Below the pieces are notes generated by a model. That model had not been told where the DNA came from and ran no database searches. It saw only the letters and a program-made list of their open reading frames with translations. From positions 70,158,798 to 70,222,797 of the forward strand of contig NC_059501.1 in NCBI RefSeq assembly GCF_914767665.1: a stretch of DNA of 64,000 nt, written 5' to 3'. This DNA is from Harmonia axyridis. Its lineage: Eukaryota; Arthropoda; Insecta; Coleoptera; Coccinellidae. Shown here piece by piece: positions 46,762 through 57,676 of this stretch (within the stretch, counting starts at the first letter, position 1; the number at the start of each line of letters is the position of its first letter). Position numbers and translations under genes: made by a program.

Positions 46762-48296
46762 GCATCAAAACTGCAGACCTTTTCACGGATTCGTTTGTCT
46801 GTGAGATGCTATCATCAATTTCGAGACATTCTGAGGAAAATGTCTTGGCACCCCATTGTCAGATTATCGAGATTTGTGAGAAACAAATCACATATCATAT
46901 GTAAATGACATCAATAGTGATCACAATTGTTATCCCTGAGGATATATGATTATGATTTTCCCATTTTCCCCCATTACAGCTCGCGATGCCTGGATATGAA
47001 CATTTTGGCTAACATATTTGATATTATTGGACATCAGATATATGAGGATTCAGTTATTATGGTCTCTCTCAAAAAAATCTCACAATATGTCGTTTCTCGG
47101 TCATGTGAATTATTCTGGCGTCATCTTGTGGCATGAAAAGATGTATGGAAGCTCTTGGATTTCGTATCTCATTTCATAGCCAATGTGGAGCAGTGTATAA
47201 AAAATTATCGATGGCGGTACCTAATATAACCAAGGAAGATCATTTCTCAGTCGGGTTCTGGCCGCCGAACATCCAAATTCCATCAAAACCAGAAATGAGA
47301 GCTCCCCGATTGATGAGCAAAAACCCCGAAAATTGCAAAAAATCCATTTTCAAAGCTCTATATCTCGAAAACTGTCCATTTTCGAGCTTTGTGGCTACGG
47401 ACTTTTCTGATCAGTTCATCAAGAACTACAACATATCAAAAATTCAGCCAAATTCACGGAAAGCCATTTCCCATACTAAACGTGCGTCCTTTGAACTAGT
47501 TTCCAGTCGTATTTACTACAGGAGGTTGTTGAGAATCTACCTAGCCAAACGATTCCCAAAATTTTAACCTTAATTTCCTCCCGCTGAAACGTGTGTTGAT
47601 TCCATTCACGAAGCACTGATTGGGGCTTCCCCCAAACTAAACCGTTGCGTGTAAAGATCTATTCTCGGCACTCTACACACAATATAATTCAGCTGAAAGG
47701 AAAATACGGCACCAGCAAACTCAAACATTCGTTGCTAGCAATACCTGAAAGAGATATAACGAAACCACACTCAAACCGGATTGTTTTGAAGACAAAGCGA
47801 GATTGCGGTCCTTTGTGGCATTGAGGTAGTTATTCAAAGGTGGAATAGTTCGAAGAGGATCGGCCGAGAGGGTAAATTGTTTAATTTCTGGAGTTGCTGT
47901 TGAACTCGCCATACTGGAATAAATTTCCTGGGGAGGTTGAAATAATTCATCCTTACTTCTCCTTCAGAATAATTGGGAGCTGAAAAGTCGATGCCAGCGC
48001 TTTAATAAAAACACTGCAAAGTCCTCACTTTGCTTTGTTATTTCTCGAATAAATAAAAATGAGGAAATGTGATTTCAAGTTAATTACGTTATCGAAATTA
48101 TATCTTAATCTAAATACGAAATAACCTCAGAATATAGATAGAAAGAACGGAAAGTCCTCGATCCCGAATAAAATAGGGATGGAAGTTTAGTGTCACCAAT
48201 CACAATCGAGCTAGCTGATTGTGTGTGCAAGCCATAGGCGTGGAGAATCCTGATTTAATTGTTCAATGCTTTATCAGGAATCCTTTTTTCATAACT
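46762..48296. other. Intron stretch with unassigned open frames
   Basis: 47133-47567 (+) is a 144-codon frame rich in K, S and F with no recognised domain. Its DNA contains phrases such as CTATATCTCGAAAACTG that are common in non-coding parts of insect transposons, so I read it as chance. 47912-47721 (-) is a 63-codon frame starting MASSTATPEIKQFTLSADPL, also without family. Confidence 0.3.
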
Positions 48297-48957
48297 TCAC
48301 AATAGCTATTATTATTATTATTATTATTATTTGAACTGGGGTCGTTTTGCTTCGGTAAGCCTTCCGGGAACTGCGACCATGCAGATCTTTTGTTCACTAC
48401 CCTACTCATTCATAGAAACCCAGGGAGGTCGTCAACGACGTTAATAAAATTGACAACCTCCCTAGGGGCCTTGGCCATTACCTCTCTGGTATCCAGGACC
48501 AGCTTGCCCATGTGAATGGTTCTTAGGCCAGCCAGCTCTGGACACTTGCATATCAAGTGTTCAGCCGTTTCTACTTCCGATCCACAGAGCCTGCAAATCT
48601 TGTCTGCTGACTTACCCATACGGTACAAATGATGTTTGTACCGACAGTGCCCCGTCAGCAGTCCCACCATCACCCGAAGCTCTGCTCGCGACAGCTTTAG
48701 GAGCTTTCTGGTGTAAGTAGGTGAAATCTTCACGAATTTCTTTGCCTGAGCAAGTCTAGGAGTGTTAGTCCAGTGGATTGTCCAACTGTTCAATTCCCAT
48801 AGCTGGACCGCAGCTTTGTATTGGTCATTTCCTATCCCACAGAAAGGCTCAGGTCCAGCAGGTCTTAACCTTGATGCACTTTTTGCAAGCTCTTCCGCTC
48901 TCTCATTTCCTTCAACCCCACAGTGCCCTGGTACCCATAGTAGAGTCACAATAGCTA
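48297..48957 (-). mobile_element. I-clade LINE, recent 5'-truncated insertion with target-site duplication
   Basis: The minus strand is open for 179 codons from the 5' truncation point: LLWVPGHCGVEGNERAEELA (end of RNase H), SRAELRVMVGLLTGHCRYKH, a zinc-knuckle-like CRLCGSEVETAEHLICKCPE and the end VVNFINVVDDLPGFL. A 3' UTR and about eight TAA units follow (48309-48331 on +). TCACAATAGCTA occurs at both 48297-48308 and 48946-48957, a 12-base duplication (its last bases may overlap the tail). The same family gave 20810-21717 and a relic near 55803. The intact frame suggests a young insertion. Confidence 0.93.
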
Positions 48958-49814
48958 AATCATTAAACTGAGAAAAACATTAACCCTTTTGAAACACGAA
49001 AGAATATGTATGAATAAATCACATTGTAAACTATTTTTGAGCATGAATTGATCATTTTGAAATTAATCAATGTTTTACGCTACTGCTATAGTGTCCCGTC
49101 AGACAAGGAGTGACGAATGTTGGCATCAAAACAAATGCATCAGTTACAAGGCGATTTCCGTTCCTCTTATTATTGTTCTAAGGATTCAGTATCTATGTTG
49201 AGCAACTTTTTAATCACAAAAAAAGAACAAATAAGTTCTGATGAAAACCTGCCCAGGAGCGATTATTTAGTTGAGGCAACTAAAAACTCCAACACGCTAT
49301 TCACTAGGAAACTCGGTTGTTACCGGCAAAAATGGGACGCACATATTCATTCCTGTCTCCGCACACTGGCGATTTAAAGTAGCTTAGTTGCAGTCTTGTT
49401 CTCCTCGAATCATGTCACTAAAACATCGAATTGTTTAGCGAAGCAATTTACTCACACCAAGCTTCATACAAAAAAAATATTATGATAAAAATCTTACTGC
49501 CAACCTTTTTTCTGGTCCTACGGCCAAACACAAGCGAGTATCTTGGTAAGTTGTTCGAGATCCTACTAATGCTAAAAGTTCTCCAAAACTCTCCTCCCTC
49601 ATACGGAAATAATTGTTAAAATTATTGATATTAAATTTTCAAACTTGTGAAATTGTCCATCCATAAGCCTTGCGATGATTAGTGGATGGACCCAATATTT
49701 TTTGTACTTTTTTCTCTTTCTAAGGATAAGAGCACAAACGCACGATTGTGAAAATGGTGTTGTGAAGCAACTATTCAGTTGCCAATGGGCGCTTGGTTCC
49801 AGCAGCGCTTAGCC
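48958..49814. other. Intron sequence, no recognised gene
   Basis: The frame 49117-49377 (+) is open for 86 codons and contains SSDENLPRSDYLVEATKNSN, but it matches nothing I know. Confidence 0.35.
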
Positions 49815-51371
49815 TAATGCCCGCCACTCACGAAGCGTTTTTTCGAGTGTTTGGGTACGGCCATGGTGAGCCGCTTCTCGCGTCTCGCTTTATCGCGGCT
49901 GTTTAGACTTGCGCTCGGCGACTGGTGAACCTGCTAGATTGTAGCAGGTGGTGGTCATAGTGCACCGCTCTTCAAAACGTCTCGTTGTGTTTGCCGCTGC
50001 AGCATAATTCATTTTTCATCATGAATTTATGCCGTGAGGATCTTTTGGCTATCTTAATAGCTAGTGATAATGTTTCTTTGAAACTAAAACATAGAAGGTC
50101 TACTGACGTTCATGAAATAAATAGATCACGCCAAAAAGTTGGTGGATATCAATCTAATAATCTAATCTAATAGAAAATCGTTTAAAAAAACAGTGGTGCA
50201 GTTGGTTATTTTGCCCTTAATATCTATTTAGAAACTAATGAGTAAAAAAAATATAAAATACCGACCACCAGTGGTCGAGAATTAAGTACAATCAAATTGG
50301 TTCTCGATCGCGAATAAATAAAGGGTAGAAATAAGTGTTTCAACGTTAATTCGGTGGTCGCAAACTAATATTCAGAAAGTAGATATATAAATGAATCAGG
50401 GTATCGAAAAAAAATGAAAATGATCCAACAGAAATATATCGGTTGAAATAAACAATTATTGAAGTAACCTATTGGTTTTCGACCACTTTGGTCGAGAAAT
50501 AAAAGGTACAAATTTTCCAATACCAGTTCGCGACCGCCGAATATTGAACAAAAAAATATACATTTATTTGCTTTTTGATTGAAATACACTCGGAAATATA
50601 TCTTATAGTTGATATGGAACGAAATATACACACATAATTCATTTAAAATAAGAAATAATTACTATTTTTATTTTGCACTACATGATATATTTTTATTATT
50701 ATTTTATCTGAAATCACGGAATGGTCGAGAACCAGTGCATTTACCCTAATTCTCTTCATATTTTTATTCATTGGTTCAGTACCCTGAGTATATTTGTTTA
50801 TTTCATTTGCCATATATCGACTCATATAATTTCCACCGACTGAAAGATGTAGATGAATTTCTTGTAATTGAAACATCAAATTTTCTCTTAAAAAAATTAT
50901 ATTGAATAAGTAAAAAAAATAATATAAAATAACAATATCCCATATCACGCTATTTAAAAACACTTTAGAAATCAAAATTTCTTTATTAATGTCCATCCTA
51001 TCGATATTTATTCACTACTACGTTCAAATTCCTTTATGAAATAAATCGAGGGAATTAGTAATTCATTCCGGTAAAAGCGAGAAGCAGCTGGCCTAGCACT
51101 CGGAAGCGGCCGAGCAGGCGCACTATGTCCATACCAGATCATTTCTTCGTATGTTTATTACCCGCTAGCAAGACGCGATAAAGCGAGACGCGAGAAGCGG
51201 CTCACCATGGCCGTACCCTTTGGTAGCAAGCGTCGAAGAGATTCCAGTCGGGCAGTCAAGTTCATACTTTGATTTACAGTCGTACGGCCGTGTCCCGAGC
51301 TGTCTGACTGGAATCTCTTCGACGCTTGCTACCAAACGCTCGAAAAAACGCTTCGTGAGTGGCAGGCATAA
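49815..51371 (+). mobile_element. PIF/Harbinger-type element with nested inverted repeats
   Basis: TAA at 49815-49817 and 51369-51371 is the 3-base TWA duplication typical of PIF/Harbinger. The element ends are TGCCCGCCACTCACGAAGCG and CGCTTCGTGAGTGGCAGGCA. Immediately inside on the left lies TACGGCCATGGTGAGCCGCT, whose inverse sits at about 51197-51217 on the right. A third palindrome with 30-base arms (GGTAGCAAGCGTCGAAGAGA) occupies 51223-51335. A short + frame from 50022 reads MNLCREDLLAILIASDN and then VHEINRSRQK, resembling the start of Harbinger nuclease proteins (V.PIN..R). The rest of the coding region is gone. Confidence 0.8.
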
Positions 51372-51599
51372 CCGTTTGTAATTTCAGTTTACAAAATGGG
51401 TGGCGAGCTACCAAAATTACATCGGCAAGCTACCAGTCACTCGCGAGCAATGAATTGGTGACCACTGGTCTGAGCACTGAATGAAATTTGTCGATAATAA
51501 AGTTTTCATGGGGGAAGAGTAAAATTATTCAGAGATTGTTGAGCTACAGTTAAACCCAACATAAATAAGTAGATTTTTCCACTTTGATCGCATAATAAA

Positions 51600-52715
51600 C
51601 TGTATGAGAGGGATCACCTTGCTGAATTCCACTATGAAGCTGTTCACTAAGATTCTGGCTGATGTGATACAGAAGTACAACAAATTTTGAGAAGAGAAGT
51701 AAGGATTCAGAAGAAACCGGTCAACTTTTGATGCAATATATATAGTTCGTCAGCTAATAGGAAAGTCTATAGAGCACAAAAAGCCTATGTACATGTGTTT
51801 CATAGACCTAAAGAATGCTTTTAATTGAGTCAGACACAAAGATGTTTTTCGCATCCTAAACAACAAATATGTTCAAAGTGATATTGGGAAGATTAAAAAG
51901 AAACTACATCACGAAACATCGACGAAAATAGTGACGAAGAACGGTCTCTCAAAGGAAATACTGACAGGAATAAGGCAGGAAGATTCCTTGGGTCCCCAAT
52001 TGTTCAACCTCATAATGGACGACATTATAGACGAACTGAAGACGGCAAGGGGTTACAAACTAACAACTGATGAGATGAAGATAATCCGCTATGCTGACGA
52101 TGCAGTAATTGTGTCACTCGTCATTTCGAAAGAATCAATTAGATGCAAACTTGTTGTGGAGGATCAACCAGTTGAACAGGTGGTGACGGTTGAATATTTG
52201 GATGTGCAAATACCATCCAATCAGGAGAGAACCTGGCAAATTGAGGAACAAACAAACAAGGCAGCAAGGATATCCGTGGCTCTCAGAGACATTACATGGA
52301 ACTACAAGCATATGGGCTCTAACACAAATACTAGAATATATAAAGCTGTTGTGAGACCAATAATGACATACGGTATAGAAACAAGAGCCGACAGCAACTA
52401 CGAACTGCCGAAATGAAAATACTGAGAAACGTTCTAGGCTTCATATTACGAGATAGAAGGAGAAACGAGTTAAATTGCAATGAATGAAGAGTTCAGGTTA
52501 TAGTCCGGTGGGGACGCAGCCGAAGAAGATTATGGAATGCTGATGTAGAACGAATAAACAAAGGAATAATAGCAAAGATTGTAAGAGATGGAACACCAGA
52601 AACACGCCGATCGTTGGGGAGACCACCAAAGCGATAAAAAGATTCGTGGACATCGAATTCACGGGAGGCATAGTTGGGAAATTCAAACCAAAGTATCAAA
52701 ATATAAAGAAGAAGA
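51600..52715 (+). pseudogene. RTE-like LINE relic, RT domain to 3' end
   Basis: The + strand reads GITLLNSTMKLFTKILADVI near 51611, then GFRRNRSTFDAIY, MCFIDLKNAFN (first catalytic D) near 51796, GIRQEDSLGPQLFNLIMDDI near 51967, IRYADDAVIV (YADD) near 52084, VEYLDVQIPS, then the C-terminal blocks RRRLWNADVERINKGIIAKI and SLGRPPKR. Early stops (51690-51830) and a late frameshift inactivate it. The end is A/G-rich (AAAGAAGAAGAGGAAGAA), a tail typical of such elements. Confidence 0.88.
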
Positions 52716-53739
52716 GGAAGAAGTGAGTTGTGCTTTGAATGAACTGAGTATTTGCTTTATTATGCGCAGTAATGACACACCTGTAGAAGAGCAACCGTTA
52801 CCTAATGGATATTTCTCCAACTTCCTGAAGCAAAATCCACATTCCGATTTTCCACAATTCACATCCCGAATTCCATCTCCATAATCCTTCCTAGGTAACC
52901 ATTGTTGTTTCCGATCTCTTCGTCTGGCCAATACATACATACGTTTAATTGGGTCCGTTGGTAATTGAACTCGATGGAAACTGGATGTGTACTCCCGGAT
53001 AATGCGGTTTGGCAGTCAGCTCCCCTACAGGACTGTTATTAACACTAACATGTTTTATGCAAAATAAACGGACCACATCTGGTCAGCACTACAAATTGAT
53101 ATTGGATAATGAATAATGGGACGACGCTGTATGATATGAGGCCTCCTGTTTCCTGAAACAGTTGTGGCAAGGGATCTGGGAGATCTATCCAAATACAGTG
53201 TAGGTTCGGTTAGTTCCGTAAGTGGATTCTGCCAAGAAATTAGATGGAATTCATTATTTAGAAAGCCTACTTCAAAGTCTGTCTGCATCTTTTGTCGCTA
53301 ATTTGGCAGAGCTGCTCTTTACCCGCTATCATATATTATAGTTGTCTGTGATTTTAAACCGGGTATGTTATAAAGATTCCTTCCACATATTCGATTTTGT
53401 CTCTCCGAAGACACGATAACTTCTGATATGAAGGTCCTAAAAACTAAAAAGTAGGGTAGCTTCGGTTCTTGAAAGCGTTAGTGGACAAAAACTATATAGG
53501 GGTTTCTTTTATTATTGAAAACATCAGAATCCGAGCTGCCGTCATTCTGTATCGTAACAATTTGTACACTTTTTCTATAATTTTCTATATCGCCTTCGTT
53601 TTGTTTTCAAGATGGAAATGGTCCTCTTTTTTGATCAAAAAAAATACAGTTATGGAATTGTTACATGAAATTGAACCGCATATCGAGATGAATCAATTTA
53701 AATATTGCCTGGTATATCACTTTCATCGAGTGTCAATCT
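52716..53739. other. Intron sequence without recognised gene
   Basis: Short frames on both strands (for example 53288-53055 minus, with LYLDRSPRSLATT) have no known domain. Confidence 0.35.
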
Positions 53740-54445
53740 AGGTATTTTTAAGCACTCCTAATGAGTAGCAGATCCTAGTTCTATGATATGTTCACTCTAG
53801 TTCAGATTTTCTAGTTTCGATTCTCTAAAAACTTTGTTGTTTTCATAAGTGGCAGGTTGTATTTCGCTATATTCAGCTGTTGTGGTGTATTGAGCCTAGA
53901 GTTGGGTGTTTTGAATAATATAGCATTTGTTTTCTCAGTAGTCATGTATAACCACTCTCTCAATATGCAGAGGGTAGTGTTCAAAAAGGCTGCTGCCTCA
54001 GGAAATGTTTTGGCCTTCAAAGAGACACTAGTATCATCTGCATAGTGAAAAATTGATATGTTTGTATCGCTGGCTTCATCATTGATGTCGTTTATGAAGA
54101 TAATGAAGATGATGGGGGTATGCCGCCTTGCTGAACTCCCAGTTCTATTATTTTCGAGTTGGATTGAGACTGTGTTTCGTCTTTACTAATTAGCACCTTT
54201 TGAGAGCTTGATTATAGATAACATTCAAACCATATCAATGCTGTCCCTCTGATACCGTATTGCTTGAGGATGAAGTAATGTTCTAGACTGTCAAATGCTA
54301 TTGATAGAAAAAGAGTGACTACTATTTCAGAATTCTCTTAGGCTGTTAAAATGTTCTTAATGAAGTCATAGATGGCAATTTGAGAGGATTTCCCCTCGAT
54401 ATAGCCATGTTGGCTCGGTGATAGGATAAATGTTATCAGTTAATG
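53740..54445 (-). pseudogene. Jockey-type LINE RT relic
   Basis: Over two or three frames the minus strand reads EPTWLYRGEIL near 54410, IRGTA then FECYL-like blocks, GVQQGGIPP-like sequence near 54140, FIIFINDINDEASDTNISIF then HYADDTSVSLKAKTFPEAAA and LREWLYMTTEKTNAILF. This is the RT palm with YADD and the thumb. Several stops and frameshifts. The end at about 53740 has no clear tail. Confidence 0.8.
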
Positions 54446-55078
54446 ACTTACTACCAGCTCAAAAATTTTTAATTTGAATAATTATTTGTTCAAAGAATTT
54501 TTAACGCTTTTTTTTTCAATGACACAATTAATCACAATTCAGAAACACCCGCAATCAAGAAAATCTTTTTCAATATACAATATCCGCACAGAAATATAAC
54601 ACCAAACTAGAATATTCTCTTCGACTCTCCGTTAAATTTAGCCGAATGCGAGGTTTTCACAATGTTTCCTCCGACCAACTGATCAGTGCATTTGATTGAT
54701 GGAATATAGTTTGTGAAACCCGAATTTGTTAATCGACCCGTCAAATTCGATAAAGAATATGATTTCGTGAATCTCACCATTAGTATTCTATTTCATATTA
54801 AAGGTATTTCATCCCTTTTTCACCGTGTTACCATGGTTTAACAACAATTACCACTAATAATAACCACACTTGAAAAACGACTTAGTAGGAAGTGAATGTT
54901 TCAACGACCATTACTTTTTACAATCATAGAGGACACTGAATCAAAGACCACATATTCATTCTCAGAACTGAGTAGTTAATTTAGAACTCATCTATGTATA
55001 TTGGGTAGAATCACGTATATTAACAATTTTATTGACTCAATATTTCTCCAAAAACTTCCTCATTTTATTCTGTTGCAG
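54446..55078. other. AT-rich end of the 9.9-kb intron
   Basis: No repeat or gene recognised. It ends at the TTTTATTCTGTTGCAG acceptor of the next exon. Confidence 0.5.
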
Positions 55079-55383
55079 ATCCTCCACCATGGAAGCACGG
55101 TCGTCATGTGGGAAGGAGTAGAAGGTCCAACAAATGCTCAAAGCATCAACAAAGGTAGCATGTACTTCCTGCGACTAGATCGAGCCTCTTCCACCCTCAC
55201 CTGGGTACGACCTAGTTGGAGTGCTCTGAAGGCCGGAAACCATTCTGAAAACGACCCCTTCACAACGGATTTCAATCTTTCCTTCAACCCCGAAGAGACC
55301 TTAGCATCTGGATTGCTGACCAAACTTGCGTCGCAGGCGGCACAAGAACAAACGACGAACGTCGGGAGCACTCTGGATGAAGG
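55079..55383 (+). CDS. Plce1: Plce1 exon: core of PLC-type PH domain
   Basis: The acceptor is TTCTGTTGCAG ending at 55078, and the frame opens in phase 0 with ILHHGSTVVMWEGVEGP. The segment FLRLDRASSTLTWVRP is the beta-strand pair with the hallmark tryptophan of PLC PH domains (the strand usually ends L.W). It is followed by PSWSALKAG and a region rich in S, T, E and Q that probably forms a variable loop. The exon ends LASQAAQEQ...STLDEG with donor GG|GTAAAG at 55384, two bases into a glycine codon. The PH domain of PLC epsilon sits between CDC25 and the EF hands and helps orient the catalytic core at membranes. The exon is 305 bp with no stop codon. A minus-strand open frame over the same bases is a shadow. 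Confidence 0.9.
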
Positions 55384-56234
55384 GTAAAGTTCTCAAAAAT
55401 AACATTATCTCTGAATGTCTTTGAAAATTTAAAATAAAATGAAAAATAATTTGAATCTCTCAGACTAGGAAGCTTCTGCCAAGAAACTGGCCGGAAATTT
55501 TAGGTTAATGAATCAATTGAATTCAGGCCTTTCGGCTTAACCCACGGGCTAAATGCCAACTAAATGTGATTTCGAAGCACCCTCAAGGGTAGTTGGGTTC
55601 GAAATCTTCATTTGGGCTTGGAAAAGAACATTACAGGTTTTTATCTGTTCTCTTGTATCATACGTTGAAATGTATGATGCCCCGTTACATTTCCTCTGCT
55701 AATACTGAGATTCATCGACACATATGCTTGATTGTTTGAAATTAATATTTTGTATTTGCTCTTTCTCAAAAGAATATATATATATATCCGGAAGTGTTGA
55801 CTGAGCAAGCAAAATACACCAAAACTTTTGGCGTCCTACATCAAGAAGCTTCTACAGCTACACCGAGCTGAGCTTCGGATTATTGTGAGATTGTTGACAG
55901 AGTACAGTCTGAACAGATAATACTTGTACTGAATAGGCCCATATTCAGAAAGAAACACCCGAGCATGTACTGTGCAGTTCTTATTCCTCGCGATTGGATA
56001 GCTAAGGCTTCTGAGGATGTTGTCAGATTTTCCAATACTAGAAAAGATCTCCTCAGAACTTATTGAGCAGGACTTTGATCGAAAGATCAAAAAGCAGTAC
56101 TGAAAATTTGAGCCTCAGCCAATAGAGCATAAAAATAATTTCAATCTAATCTTATTCAAAAAAAAAAAATAGAAATGAATTAAACAACAATTACAAATTC
56201 AATGTTTCAACAACATTTTCCATTTGTAAAACAG
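55384..56234 (+). other. Plce1 intron, 851 bp
   Basis: The intron is bounded by GTAAAG and AAAACAG. It contains a short AT run near 55774 and a degenerate I-type LINE tail (55803-56100). Confidence 0.8.
55803..56105 (+). pseudogene. I-clade LINE tail, degenerate third copy
   Basis: The + strand reads KKLLQLHRAELRIIVRLLTE and, after frame changes, IAKASEDVVRFSNTRKDLL with a stop. These correspond to the last 80 residues of the two better copies (AELRVMVGLLTGH and VVNFINVVDDLPGFL). It sits in the 851-bp intron between the two PH exons. Confidence 0.7.
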
Positions 56235-56432
56235 ATTCCTCGACTTGGTTTCCGTGAAAGAACTCCAACTGGGAGGAAGAGATAGTGAGAAAGATCAGGA
56301 ATTGGCTGCAGTAGCTAGAAGGTATGGATTGGTCCATGAGCCTGGAAACGAATGTGCTCTAACAATTCTTTACGGATGCAGCATCAGTGATAACCGCCTG
56401 CTGTACATCGTATGCCCTCCAGCTGTTTGTAG
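56235..56432 (+). CDS. Plce1: Plce1 exon: end of PH domain
   Basis: The acceptor TTTGTAAAACAG ends at 56234. The first base completes the glycine codon left by the previous exon, and the frame reads FLDLVSVKELQLGG, then DSEKDQELAAVARRYGLVHE, then YGCSISDNRLLYIVCPP. The pattern D/V..K.L.LG, a GL-containing helix-turn and L.I.YG...S....L.IV.P is that of the second half of PLC PH domains (as in PLC beta and delta). The donor AG|GTGAGT at 56433 leaves two bases, so the next exon must start in phase 1. I searched the rest of the window for that exon and did not find one that fits, so the EF-hand and catalytic exons are presumed to lie beyond 64000. Confidence 0.9.
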
Positions 56433-57676
56433 GTGAGTATTTTTTTTCATCATATCTAACACAATGAGGGACAATGGGGTATTAAATAGGTAATTGGTGT
56501 TAATATTTCATCAAAGGTTATTGATAAATACATTGGCATACAACTTTGCTTCCAACGTTTTTTCCGAAATTCGAGGCTTTAAACTAGTTATACATTTATG
56601 ATTCAAAATATTGTCCATCGCTGGCCACTACTTTCTCCCATCTTTCCGACAGCGTACGTATCACGCTTTGAAAAAACTGGTCATATTTTAAAGCGATCCA
56701 CGATACGATCTAATTTTTCACTTCTTCATAAGACCGGAAGTGCTGGTCAGCCAGGCCGTATGTCATTGATCGAAATAAGTGATAATCCGATGGAGCAACG
56801 TCTGTAGAATACGGCGGGTAGGGTAGGACTCCTCATTTCAACATTTCCGAGTGTGTCTTGAGCACTTTCGGAACATGGTGTAGAGTATTGTCATGCTGTA
56901 AAAGCACTTAATCATATCTCTCATTGTATTTCGGCCGTTTGTCTTTCAATGCTTGGCTCAAACGCAGTAATTGCGTTCGATAACGATTGCCTGTGATTTT
57001 TTCGGTCGGCTCCAACGACTGATAATGCATCACGCCGAGTTGGTATCACCAAATAGTCGGTTTGGCCGTCGACGTGGAAGCATGGCCGGGATATCCCCAT
57101 GATTTGCTATGCTTGGGATTATCGTAATGAACCCATTTTTTGTGTCCTATCACAATGCGATGCAGAAATCCCTTTCGTCTTTACCTTGTAAGTTGCTGTT
57201 CACAAGCAAACAAACACCTATCAACATCCCTCGGCTTCAACTCGTACAGCACCCAATTTCCTTGTTTCTGAATCATTTCCATGACTTTCAGTCGTTTTGG
57301 TATGGCGTCACTTCCAATGATCCTGCCAATTCTCGTTGCGTTTGACACGAGTCTTGATCAAGTAATGCCTCCAATTCTTCATCTTCGAAAACCTTCTCTC
57401 TTCCGCTGCCATGCTCGTCTACAACGTGTCAAAACCACCGTTTTTGAAGCGTTGAAACCACTCTCGGCACGTTCTTTCACTAATAGCTGCCTCATCATAG
57501 GTATTTGAGGGCATTCGGTGAGCCTCAGCCGCAAATTTCTTCATATTGAGGAATAAAATTGAAACCTCCTGCAAATGACGAGAATTTGGCTCGTAGGCTG
57601 ACATGTTTAATCGAAAATAACTTTATGATGCAGCCACACATCGACTAATATTTCGATGGCGTTATGTTTACAAATA

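Larger units (their letters stand above)
17433..56432 (+). other. Plce1: Phospholipase C epsilon-like gene, internal portion (five exons, four complete introns)
   Basis: Five exons join in frame on the + strand: phase 0 after exon 1, phase 2 after exon 2, phase 0 after exon 3, phase 2 after exon 4, and an open phase-2 donor after exon 5. The order of encoded domains (end of a CDC25 RasGEF domain, then a PH domain of the PLC type) is the order known for PLC epsilon and for no other family I know. PLC epsilon hydrolyses PtdIns(4,5)P2 to diacylglycerol and IP3 and activates Rap/Ras GTPases through CDC25. The introns are 4,095, 22,990, 9,900 and 851 bp, and the long ones are filled with transposons. 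Exons upstream of 17433 and the catalytic exons downstream were not found, so both ends lie outside the window. Confidence 0.9.

Noticed and set aside
47133..47567. 144-codon frame considered as a nested gene
   Set aside because: No domain, no splice or regulatory context, and DNA phrases typical of non-coding transposon sequence.
52493..52940. Minus-strand frames at the end of the RTE-like LINE
   Set aside because: They are antisense to the LINE C-terminus and its A/G-rich tail.
55138..55371. Minus-strand frame at the PH exon
   Set aside because: Shadow of the + strand exon, which has correct splice sites and PH-domain sequence.
57109..57508. Plus-strand frames within the mariner
   Set aside because: They are complements of the minus-strand mariner transposase.
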